Under the pieces are notes generated by a model. It searched no databases, was not told the DNA's origin, and saw only the letters and a list, made by a program, of their open reading frames with translations. From Streptomyces sp. NBC_00376 (lineage in GTDB: Bacteria > Actinomycetota > Actinomycetes > Streptomycetales > Streptomycetaceae): a DNA stretch of 64,000 bases. Of the stretch, positions 43,056 through 51,267 are shown one piece after another. The stretch spans positions 930,001 to 994,000 of the forward strand of contig NZ_CP107960.1 in NCBI RefSeq assembly GCF_036077095.1. Reading direction: 5' to 3'. Position numbers and translations under genes: made by a program. The stretch's first letter is position 1, and each line of letters starts with the position of its first letter.

Positions 43056-44827
43056 GTGAAACTCCAGGGGTCGGGAACAGCGAGGGCACCGTGCGCGTCG
43101 CGGCTGATCGAGCCGGCGAAGCGAGGATCGTGATGAAGATCCGCCAGGTCCGTGGTGACCGCGGTGGCGGACAGTCCGTGCGCGTTCAGCTGCGCCAGGG
43201 CGTCGTGAGTGGACAGCCCCCTCAAGTCGTGACAAGAGGCGGCTTCGGCACACGCGTCGGTGGGAGCGACCCACCCGTCCGAGGTGCGCAACGGGTGACG
43301 GAACCCGGCCGGCCTTCTCGCGTTCGCTCCTGCTGCGGCCCGGCGCAGGGCGGGGGCGGTGAGAACGTCGGCCGCTCCGAGCAACGAGGAGTCCACCCGG
43401 ACGCCTTGCCGGCTGCGCTCTCTCAGCAGCAGGCCCGCGAGAACGGCTTCCGTTCCCAGGAGCCCGCCCAGGACGTCCAGGAGGGTCATCAATGACGGTG
43501 CGGGCGGTTCGCCTGCCGGGTGCACCGCTTCTCCGACTCCGGTACGGGCCTGGACCATGAAGTCGGTTCCCATGGGGGCACCGGCGATCCGGTCGGCCCA
43601 TCCGCTGGTGTACGCGTAGACCAGCGCGGGGTTCACCGCTGCCAGATGGTCGGCGTCGAGGCCGAAGCGGGCCGCTTTGCCGGGGGCCCAGTTGTGGAGG
43701 AAGACATCGGCCTCTGCCGCCATCTCCCGCAGCCGGCGCCGGTCGGGCTCGGCTTTGATGTCGACCTCCACGGCCTGCTTACCGCGGTTGAGCGCGAGCC
43801 AGCGGGCGGAAACACCGGAGCAGGCCGGCGGCATCCCGCGCAACGGATCCCCGCCCGGCGGTTCGATGCGGATCACATCGGCGCCGAGCAGCCCCAGAAG
43901 GTGGGCGGTGAGGGGGGCCTGGATGCGTCGGCCGGCCTCCAGCACGGTCAGTCCTGCCAACGGCCGCCCGGCCGTGGGAGGCGCAGTGGGGACACGGTGA
44001 CGGCCGGGCCCGAGGGGAGTGAGCGACCAGGGCTGCGCCCAGTCGTGCTCTGCTGCCCGCCCGGCCAGAGTTCCCAGCGGGCAGACTTCCGCGCCGGATA
44101 CCGCCGCGGCCTGGAGTACGCGCTGCCAGGGGTGGGCGCGGACCGTCATGTGCAGGGCCTGCGGGAAGGGGGCGCAGGCCGTGGCGTACCGGAACTGGAA
44201 GGGCCGCCAGCCATCCCGTATCGCCTCGGGGGGTGCTTCCAAGGCGCGCCAGAACGCGGCCCAGGCCCCGGGCTCCAGGGTCTCCAGCTCGAAGAGTGTG
44301 CCGTCCGCGTCGGTGAAGGGCGGCCCCCCTGGCGCGAGTTCCGCAGCCTCGCCCTCGTCAGCTCCCGCAGCGGCCAGGTACTGGGAGACAGCCAGTAGTC
44401 CGGCCCGGTCGACGCTCGTGCCGACCCGACTGGTCGTTCCCCCACGGAGCTGCCCCAACAGCCCTGCCAGGATTCCCTGAACCGTGAGCACGGAGGCGGC
44501 GGTGGTGGCGTAGTCGACGGCAAGGCCGCGCGGTCCGCCGACTCGTCGCCCGTGCACGGCCATGATCCCGGTGGCGGCCTGGACCGTGGCCTCGTCGGTG
44601 ATCCCGCTCTGCGGATCCGCCCGGTTCACCTCCGCTTCGATGGGCAGAATTCCCTGGCCGCTCAGCACGGTCCGCGCAGTTGTCGCGGACTGCGGCCCGG
44701 CCGGCTCCGGGCTGACGCGGGCTCCCAGTAGCCGAAGGTGCTGCGCTACGAGGCCGGCAGGCCCCGACGATTCCAGGTCGAGCCCGTCCAGTGGGCGGAC
44801 GGTCTGTGTGGTGACTGGTGACGCCAT
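43052..44827 (-). CDS. CaiB/BaiF-type CoA transferase, duplicated domain
   Basis: A 591-residue class III CoA transferase, about 200 residues longer than single-domain members. The C-terminal 330 residues are the regular domain (LAGLTVLEAGRRIQAPLTAH, GADVIRIEPPGGDPLRG, LALNRGKQAVEVDIK, ADVFLHNWAPGKAARFGLD, GVRVDSSLLGAADVL). The N-terminal 260 residues look like a second, eroded copy (GLVAQHLRLLGARVSPEPAG, VDYATTAASVLTVQGILAGL). It would move CoA between acids. The ATG has GAGGAGAGG upstream. It is divergent from the acyl-CoA dehydrogenase (143 bases) and cotranscribed with the ligase. Confidence 0.85.
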   Translation of the reverse strand: MASPVTTQTVRPLDGLDLESSGPAGLVAQHLRLLGARVSPEPAGPQSATTARTVLSGQGILPIEAEVNRADPQSGITDEATVQAATGIMAVHGRRVGGPRGLAVDYATTAASVLTVQGILAGLLGQLRGGTTSRVGTSVDRAGLLAVSQYLAAAGADEGEAAELAPGGPPFTDADGTLFELETLEPGAWAAFWRALEAPPEAIRDGWRPFQFRYATACAPFPQALHMTVRAHPWQRVLQAAAVSGAEVCPLGTLAGRAAEHDWAQPWSLTPLGPGRHRVPTAPPTAGRPLAGLTVLEAGRRIQAPLTAHLLGLLGADVIRIEPPGGDPLRGMPPACSGVSARWLALNRGKQAVEVDIKAEPDRRRLREMAAEADVFLHNWAPGKAARFGLDADHLAAVNPALVYAYTSGWADRIAGAPMGTDFMVQARTGVGEAVHPAGEPPAPSLMTLLDVLGGLLGTEAVLAGLLLRERSRQGVRVDSSLLGAADVLTAPALRRAAAGANARRPAGFRHPLRTSDGWVAPTDACAEAASCHDLRGLSTHDALAQLNAHGLSATAVTTDLADLHHDPRFAGSISRDAHGALAVPDPWSFT

Positions 44828-44970
44828 GCCTCTCCTCTCCTGGCGCGGCGGTGGCCGGCGCCGGGGATGTCCTGAACGCGGGAACCAGGGCACCTGCGCG
44901 CCCGACCAGTTCCGTGGAGAGGCAGTCGGACTGTCGCTTCCACGGGTTCCCGGCAGACCGGAGGAATGTG

Positions 44971-46146
44971 GTGGACGACCGCGAGCAGGTCTCGGAAAAC
45001 GCAGGCGTGGCGGCTGAGTTGAGGAGTCAGGTATGCCGCTTCATACGTGAACGGGTGATGCCGGCCGAGAGGGTGCTGGACGCCGGTGGGCCGGTCGCCG
45101 CCGCCACCTTGCGCGACCTGCGCGTCCTGGCCCAGCAGGAAGGGCTGTGGGCCCTGCCGTTGCCCTCCGGGCTGGGCGGTGGTGGGCTTTCTCTGACGGA
45201 GTACGCGCAGGTGGCCGAGGCCGAAGGGGCAAGCGACCACGGGCCTGCCGCCCTGGGGTCGGCTTCGCTGCTGGATGTGCTCATGTTGAACCGTCACGGC
45301 AGCACACGCATACGCGAGGAGTATCCGAAACGGCTCGGCGCCGGGGAGCTCCGGGCCTGCTACGCGATGACCGAACCCGGTGTCCCGGGTACCGACCCCT
45401 CAATGACCCGTACCCGGGCCGTGGAGGAGGCGAATGGGAGCTGGAGGATCAGTGGCCGCAAGTGGTTCACCTCGGGAGCCGCCGACGCCGACCTGGTGAC
45501 CGTTCTGGCCCGAACCGACTGGTCCACGGACCGCGGCGGCCTCTCCCTGTTCCTGGTACCGACCGGAGCACCAGGCTTCCGCGTCGTGCGCGAGCTTCCC
45601 GTTCTTGGCGCTGGTGGCCAGTCGGAGATCGAACTGGACGGTGTCCGTGTCCCCGGCGACCATCTCATCGGGGAGCGGGGCAGCGCTCTCACCATTGCCG
45701 GGGAACGTCTCCAGCTGGGCCGTACTCTGCGGGCCCTGCGCTGGACCGGCCAAGCACAGCGGGCCTTCGACTTGATGTGCGAGCGTGTCAACGCCTGTAC
45801 CGGCTCACGCGGTCCGCTCGGCGGTCACCAGCTCGTGCAGCAGCATGTCTTCGAGTCGCTGCTCGCACTGCGCACGACCCGTCCGCTGGTCCATGAGGCG
45901 GTGACCCGGATCGCTGCCGGGCTGGACGCGCACGTCGAGGTGGGCCTGGCCAAGGTAGCTGCCGCCCGCATGCTGCAGCAGGTGACGGACGCGGCCATCC
46001 AGGTCCACGGCGCGGCCGGTCTGGGACCCGACACTCCTCTGCCCGCGCTCTTCCGTACCGGGCGAGCCTCCCGGATCCTGGACGGCCCGGACGAGCTGCA
46101 CATCACTTCCGTCGCCCGTCGTGCACTGCGCGCCTACGAAACCTGA
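44971..46146 (+). CDS. Acyl-CoA dehydrogenase family protein
   Basis: A 391-residue flavoenzyme. Family motifs are CYAMTEPGVPGTDPSM with ISGRKWFTSGAADADLVTVL for FAD binding, then LGRTLRALRWTGQAQRAFDL and IQVHGAAGLGPDTPLPALFR, ending in DGPDELH near the C-terminus. The catalytic base cannot be placed with certainty. It would introduce a double bond into an acyl-CoA made by the neighbouring ligase/transferase. Two adjacent GTG codons follow GGAGGA; the second (44971) has the better spacing. Confidence 0.88.
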   Translation: MDDREQVSENAGVAAELRSQVCRFIRERVMPAERVLDAGGPVAAATLRDLRVLAQQEGLWALPLPSGLGGGGLSLTEYAQVAEAEGASDHGPAALGSASLLDVLMLNRHGSTRIREEYPKRLGAGELRACYAMTEPGVPGTDPSMTRTRAVEEANGSWRISGRKWFTSGAADADLVTVLARTDWSTDRGGLSLFLVPTGAPGFRVVRELPVLGAGGQSEIELDGVRVPGDHLIGERGSALTIAGERLQLGRTLRALRWTGQAQRAFDLMCERVNACTGSRGPLGGHQLVQQHVFESLLALRTTRPLVHEAVTRIAAGLDAHVEVGLAKVAAARMLQQVTDAAIQVHGAAGLGPDTPLPALFRTGRASRILDGPDELHITSVARRALRAYET

Positions 46147-46160
46147 GCGGCCTGCCTCGT

Positions 46161-47240
46161 CTACACCGTGCGGATGTCGACCAGCCCGACCAGGGCCGCC
46201 AGCCCGAGGGCCAGGAAGAAGTCTCCCCAGATCAGTTCGTGGCGCACGGCAACCGATCGTCCGGCGTCGTAGCAGCCGTTCAGCAGCATCCCGGTGGGCC
46301 GGGATCCGGCCGGCCCGGAGAGGTGCACGGTCACGAGGTGGGCCAGGATCGAGCATGCCCGGGAGTGGTACTCAGCTGCCCTGGGTCCCGGGACCAGGGC
46401 GAGCTTCAGCAGCGCCACCGCTGTGATCGCGGCGGCCGAAGTGTCCTGCGGCCCGTCCGGTTCTCCCTCGTCGGCCGGCGGAACGCCCCACCGTGGCGCC
46501 CCGGTCAGTGCGGCGGCCAGCTCCGCAGCCGTCGCTTCCAGCCGTTGACGGTTCCACCGCGTGGTCCTGGGCTGATGCAGGGCGTCAGCCACGGCGAGCA
46601 GGAGCCACGGTCGCCCGCGGCTCCAGCCGGGTCTCGGCTCGTCGCACGGCCGCCAGCCCCTGTCCGGCTCGAACCGCAGGGCGGGCACCACTGCCCCATC
46701 GGCAAGGCACAGATCGATGTGCCGGTGGAGGTGGGACGCGGCAGCCGCGGCGCCCTCGGCACCCGAGGAGGCAAGCAGCGGCACAATGCCGGGCACGGCA
46801 TCCACACGTGCCAGCAGCCCGGGGCCGCCCAGCGCGGCCCCCCAGGGAACCAGGCCCAGTTCGGGGTCCAGAGCATCCAGGCAGGCTCGGGCTGCTCGGC
46901 CACGAAGCTCGTCCGCCCCCGGGTCGCCGATGGCCAGGGCGGTCCCGTACCAGAGGATCAGACCGCGGGTGGCGGTGTCCGCCTCCACCCATCCGGCCAG
47001 CTGAGCCGTACAGTCCGAGGCCACGCCCCGGTCGGCTGCGTCACCGGTGTACCGGGCCCGCAACCACAACAGCCCCGCCCAGAACCCGCCGGTCCACGAT
47101 CCACGACCGGTCGTCTCCCAGCGGCCCGTCTCCGGGTCGGCGAACAGCGGGAAACGTGCGCCGACTTCGTCCCTGGTGACACCTGCCCGGCACAGAATGT
47201 CCGCGAGTGCGCGTTCAATCCGGTCCCCGGCCACCGTCAC
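46161..47240 (-). CDS. GH88-like unsaturated uronyl hydrolase/six-hairpin protein
   Basis: A 359-residue protein with an (alpha/alpha)6 barrel pattern. GSWTGGFWAGLLWLRARYTG matches the first substrate-binding turn of GH88/GH105 unsaturated glucuronyl hydrolases, VDAVPGIVPLLASSG the middle, and RPGWSRGRPWLLLAVADAL the signature WSRGQAW. GH88 enzymes add water to unsaturated uronic acids released by lyases. The catalytic Asp pair cannot be placed with certainty (the usual metal or second acid site is not clear). Its GTG start overlaps the MFS stop, so it is cotranscribed with the transporter. Confidence 0.72.
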   Translation of the reverse strand: MTVAGDRIERALADILCRAGVTRDEVGARFPLFADPETGRWETTGRGSWTGGFWAGLLWLRARYTGDAADRGVASDCTAQLAGWVEADTATRGLILWYGTALAIGDPGADELRGRAARACLDALDPELGLVPWGAALGGPGLLARVDAVPGIVPLLASSGAEGAAAAASHLHRHIDLCLADGAVVPALRFEPDRGWRPCDEPRPGWSRGRPWLLLAVADALHQPRTTRWNRQRLEATAAELAAALTGAPRWGVPPADEGEPDGPQDTSAAAITAVALLKLALVPGPRAAEYHSRACSILAHLVTVHLSGPAGSRPTGMLLNGCYDAGRSVAVRHELIWGDFFLALGLAALVGLVDIRTV

Positions 47241-48442
47241 GCCGGAACCGCCTTGGACGGCCTGTTCTCCCGCACGGCCCATGCGAAGGCGACGGCCCCG
47301 GCCGCCGCGAACTCCGCGGCCACCAGCAGCCATCCGGGCCCGTAGCGGCCGGCTTCCGCGAGTGCTCCGAAGACGGGTGGGCCCAGGGCGAAGCCGGCGA
47401 AGAAGCCCGCAGAGACGAGTGCCGAGTCCTGCCCCGCGCGTCCGGGGGCGGCACGCTGCATCACCAGCACCATGGAGACGGCGTTGCCCGCAACGGCGAA
47501 CACACCGACGGCCGTCGCCGCCACCCAGACCAGCGGGTGAGCCAACAGCGCACCGGCCAGCAGGAGAGCCGCTCCGACCGCACCGGCCGCCAGCCAACCC
47601 GGCAACCACTCGGCCCGCCCTGGCCGGGCGGCGTTCGACCAGCCCACCCGGCCGGCAATTCCTGCCACGCCCAGTACGGCCACCAGAGCACCGGCCGTCG
47701 AAGGACTCATTCCGAGCTCCTGGACGCCGAAGAGCGCCAGATAGGTGTTGACCGAGGCAATGCCGCTGCCCAGCAGCAACGAGAATCCCGCCAGCCAGGC
47801 AAGGGCTCCCCGCGGCACCAGCGAGGCACGGAGCGAAGTCTCCTTTGCCGGTGGATCGGCAGGCAACGCACGCATGGCCCACGCAGCCACGGCCAAAGCT
47901 GTGCCGGACGCCGTCCACACCGCACCGCGCCACCCCACTCCCGACGCCAGTGCGGCAAGCGGCAGACCGGCAACGAACGCCCCGAGTTGCACACCCGACT
48001 GCTTCATTCCGGTCACCGAACCACGCCGGGCCGGCACGACGGCGGCCAGGATCGCCTTGTTCGTAGCCGGATTGGCCAGCGCCTGCGGCAGACCTCCCAG
48101 GGCGACGGCGGCCAGGAGGAATCCCGTACCGGACGCCGCACCGATCAGGGCCAGCGCACCGGCGGACACGAGCAGCAGAGCAACGAGGGACCGCCGGGGG
48201 CCGATCCGGTCCACGATCCGGCCGCCCACCGGGGAGAGAACCGCCGCGGTCCCGAAACCGATCGTCGTCGTCAGCCCGAGCGTTGCGGGAGAGATCCCCA
48301 GCTCGTCGACGAGTCGCGGGCCGAGGGCTCCCAGAAGAAAGAGCTGCAGCATCGAGAACGCCATGGCGCAGGTGAGCAGCGCCGTCAGCGACCGGCCGGC
48401 TCCTGATGCCAGGGCCGCCGGCACTCCCTGTCCTGTCCGCAC
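47237..48442 (-). CDS. Major facilitator superfamily transporter
   Basis: A 401-residue protein with twelve predicted helices and the MFS motif A-like loop GGRIVDRIGPRRSLVALLLV between TM2 and TM3. VTGMKQSGVQLGAFVAGLPL resembles helix 5 of sugar or cyanate/NarK-like transporters. I start at the GTG at 48442, which has ACGGAG six bases upstream; an ATG at 48526 would add 28 residues. It overlaps the GH88-like gene, which suggests uptake of a sugar acid or release of a product. The substrate is not readable. Confidence 0.82.
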   Translation of the reverse strand: MRTGQGVPAALASGAGRSLTALLTCAMAFSMLQLFLLGALGPRLVDELGISPATLGLTTTIGFGTAAVLSPVGGRIVDRIGPRRSLVALLLVSAGALALIGAASGTGFLLAAVALGGLPQALANPATNKAILAAVVPARRGSVTGMKQSGVQLGAFVAGLPLAALASGVGWRGAVWTASGTALAVAAWAMRALPADPPAKETSLRASLVPRGALAWLAGFSLLLGSGIASVNTYLALFGVQELGMSPSTAGALVAVLGVAGIAGRVGWSNAARPGRAEWLPGWLAAGAVGAALLLAGALLAHPLVWVAATAVGVFAVAGNAVSMVLVMQRAAPGRAGQDSALVSAGFFAGFALGPPVFGALAEAGRYGPGWLLVAAEFAAAGAVAFAWAVRENRPSKAVPA

Positions 48443-48622
48443 CGGTGTCTCCGTCCCACGCCACTGGTTCACCTGTCGCCACGTCAGGAGTCGGGCCGAA
48501 CAACACTGGAGTTCCCCGCAATTCATGTGGCATACGCCACAATCGGCAGGCTGGGGGTGCCTGTCCCGACTTTGCGTACCCACCCGTGACGGCCGACGGA
48601 GGAGTGCAAGGATGGGCCCGCC

Positions 48623-49414
48623 ATGACTCCAGGCCGATGTTGTCGAGCGGTACGCGCTGCGGTGTTCGCAGCGACCTGTGTGCTGCTCGCTGCCCTCGGC
48701 CACGTGCTCATGTCCGGAACGGGCGTTCCCTGGTGGGCCATGGCCGCCGCCTTCGTGGCATCTGCGGCCACTGCCTGGTTCCTCAGTGGCCGTGAGCGCG
48801 GCGTTCTCGCCGTGACCTCGATGATGGTTGCCGCCCAAGGCGTACTGCACACCGGATTCTCGCTGGCACAGGCAACCGTGCACCCCGCTGTGACCGACAG
48901 CCCGTCCTTCGCTCAGCAGTGGGCCGCTGCCCTGCTCTGCGGTCCGGCAACCCCCTCCTCGATCCCCGAGCCGGAAGCCGTACGCATCGTCACCGAAGCC
49001 GGGCTCGGCAGCCGGCTGCACCAGCCCCCGCCCGGAACCACAGGCATGACCATGACGGGCGGAATGCAACACGCTCATTCCGGCATGGAGGCGATGGCCG
49101 ACCCGTCGACCGTCATGCCCGCGGGGCACTCCATGGCCGGCCTGTCATCGGCCGGGATGCTGGCCGCGCATCTCATGGCGGCACTGTTGTGCGGACTCTG
49201 GCTCGCCTACGGGGAACGGGCCGCGTTCCGCCTGCTGCGCACCTTCGCCGGGTGGATCGTCGCGCCGCTGTGCCTGCTTCTCCGTCTCCCCGCACCGCCC
49301 CATCGGCCGCGCATCAGCGCTCGCCGTGGCCACCGGTCCCCCGCGCTGCGGCAGCTCTTCCTCATCCACGTCCTGACCACGCGGGGGCCACCGTCCGGGA
49401 TCGCTGTCATCTGA
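48623..49414 (+). CDS. His/Met-rich integral membrane protein
   Basis: A 263-residue protein with about five hydrophobic segments. A long extracytoplasmic loop (about 135-180) is packed with Met and His (TGMTMTGGMQHAHSGMEAMA, PAGHSMAGL), typical of copper-binding regions. The last 40 residues are basic and cytoplasmic. Proteins of this type accompany copper-chaperone or ECF sigma genes in Streptomyces. The SigC-like gene follows on the same strand after 138 bases. I infer copper sensing or handling but cannot name the family. Confidence 0.72.
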   Translation: MTPGRCCRAVRAAVFAATCVLLAALGHVLMSGTGVPWWAMAAAFVASAATAWFLSGRERGVLAVTSMMVAAQGVLHTGFSLAQATVHPAVTDSPSFAQQWAAALLCGPATPSSIPEPEAVRIVTEAGLGSRLHQPPPGTTGMTMTGGMQHAHSGMEAMADPSTVMPAGHSMAGLSSAGMLAAHLMAALLCGLWLAYGERAAFRLLRTFAGWIVAPLCLLLRLPAPPHRPRISARRGHRSPALRQLFLIHVLTTRGPPSGIAVI

Positions 49415-49552
49415 CAGCCGGTTTCCCGACGTGCCGGTGTTCTTCACCGCATGCCTCGGGCATCGGCATCGCCCACGAGCGATGCCGTACACCCCTCACC
49501 GGCCCGCCGCTGCCGCGGAGCCGGATCCCGGACCCCGGAAGGACATCAGGCG

Positions 49553-50233
49553 ATGCCCCCTGCCCTGCCACCGCAGAAAGCGGTAGCCCACCTCCGCGCC
49601 TCACGTCATACCCACAGCGCCGACGAGCCCGTCACCCTGTTGGCGCTGGCCGCGCGCAATGGCTCACCCGCCGCAGTCGACCGTTTCGTACGCGCCTTGC
49701 ACGGCGACGTCTGGCGCTACGTGGCATACCTCAGCGCCGACCCTCAATCAGCCGATGACCTCACGCAGGAGACCTTCCTGCGTGCACTCGGCAGCCTCCA
49801 GCGGTTCGAGGGGCGCTCATCAGCCCGTACCTGGCTGCTCTCGATCGCCCGCCGCACCGTCGTGGACAGCCTGCGCCGTGCCGCAGCCCGTCCCAGAATC
49901 TCGGACCGGGACGATTGGCAGTCCGCCGCCGAGAAGGCACAGCCCCGCGGCTTGCCCGGCTTCGACGACGGGATCGCACTCGCGGAACTGCTGGCGATTC
50001 TTCCGGCGGAACGTCGTGAATCATTCGTGCTCACACAACTCGTCGGACTCCCCTACGCGGAGGCCGCCGCAACCATCGGTGTCCCGGTCGGCACGGTTCG
50101 CTCACGCGTGGCCCGGGCACGTGGCTCACTGCTCGAACTCATGAGGGACGCCGAGGATCTCGCCGCACAAGAAGGGCAGCAAGGTCCGGCACACCCTCCC
50201 CGACGAGGGATGTTTCTCTCCGCAGCGAGCTGA
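49553..50233 (+). CDS. ECF RNA polymerase sigma factor, SigC-like
   Basis: A 226-residue ECF sigma factor. Region 2 is DVWRYVAYLSADPQSADDLTQETFLRALGSL; region 4 is LPAERRESFVLTQLVGLPYA to VGTVRSRVARARGSLLELM. An N-terminal extension of about 35 residues and a C-terminal tail are polar. The RTWLLSIARRTVVDSLRR motif at the end of region 2 is like SigC of mycobacteria. No anti-sigma gene is adjacent, except possibly the His/Met-rich membrane protein upstream, which could play that part. GGAAGGA lies before the ATG. Confidence 0.88.
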   Translation: MPPALPPQKAVAHLRASRHTHSADEPVTLLALAARNGSPAAVDRFVRALHGDVWRYVAYLSADPQSADDLTQETFLRALGSLQRFEGRSSARTWLLSIARRTVVDSLRRAAARPRISDRDDWQSAAEKAQPRGLPGFDDGIALAELLAILPAERRESFVLTQLVGLPYAEAAATIGVPVGTVRSRVARARGSLLELMRDAEDLAAQEGQQGPAHPPRRGMFLSAAS

Positions 50234-51267
50234 GCAGGCAGCGGACACCGGACCGCAGGGCGCCGGGGCAGGATCAGCTGCACCGGTGCCCAGCGGTACT
50301 GGCAGGGGGCGCGACACGGGAACGGCATGGGCCCTCGAAGACGCGAGCGCCCGTCGGTCCGCTACGCAGTGGCAAGTCCGAAAGACAGACACCGTCGGCC
50401 GGCACCTCGCCGTCAGCGCCCCAGCGTTGAGCACCCACTCATGCCGCCGCACGGTATCGCGTGGTACCCATTCGGCCAGAACGTCGCAGAGAAGATTCAC
50501 GCAAGCCACACCGTAGGGGGCCGGGCGCAGGTCGATCGCGGTGAATGGCGGGTTGTTGGTGCGTCGGCGGTCCGTCGGCCCCGGCCTGACAGGTCTCATG
50601 CTCGTGCCTCCGGTCCGGCCAGTACGAAGTCGTCCTGGGTCGGCTCCGCCTGGAGCCTTCGCTCGGCAACATCGGCGCAGTGCGCCGACAGTTCGACGCC
50701 CACGAACCGCCGGTCCTCGCGCAGGGCTGCGACGCCCATGGACCGGCTTCCGCAGTACGTGCACCTCGTGCTCGGTCACAGCGCCTCCGTGCACCGGGGG
50801 AGCGAACCCGTACGCGTGTCGGCCCGCCTCACCCCGAAAGACATCGAATCGGTCGGCAGGACAGCCGGGCGCAATCTGAGCCCCGCCACCGCAATCGATG
50901 CCGAGGCATGGATCGACGAGGCGGGCCGCATAGTGCACGTACGCCAGGAAATTCTCGGGACTGCTGCTCTCGGCATGCACCTCGGGCTCGCCCGCGCCAC
51001 CGAAATCCGGCCGGCAGGTGGTCCGCGACCGGCTGGCCGCAGCCGACGACGCCCCCTGCTCGGCCGCACTCAGAGCCGTCACACAGTCCGGGACCGGACG
51101 ACTGCAACTCATGGTGGGACGGATCAACCTCAACGCGCCTTGACGGGTCGCACGGGGACGCGCCTGGGGTCTAGACGGCACGATTCATCGGATGTATGAC
51201 TGGGTTCCTCGGCAAGACTCCAACGAGTGTTCCTCCGAGCTCCCTGACGTCCATGGATGAGGACGCG
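50234..51267. other. 1-kb remnant region
   Basis: No intact gene. It contains the methyltransferase fragment (50596-50778). A plus-strand stretch (about 50780-51144) reads partly as protein (AIDAEAWIDEAGRIVHVRQE, and near the end LRAVTQSGTGRLQLMVGRIN before a stop) but changes frame. It is probably a second decayed gene, of a family I cannot name. Confidence 0.5.
50596..50778 (-). pseudogene. DNA methyltransferase C-terminal fragment
   Basis: About 55 codons match the end of a site-specific DNA methyltransferase: TYCGSRSMGVAALREDRRFV, then GVELSAHCADVAERRLQAE. This is the SAM-binding FxGxGSxGxAA motif with the following strand (VGVELxxxYxxxAxxRL). A TGA interrupts the frame just upstream, and the catalytic (D/N)PPY region is absent. 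Confidence 0.65.
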
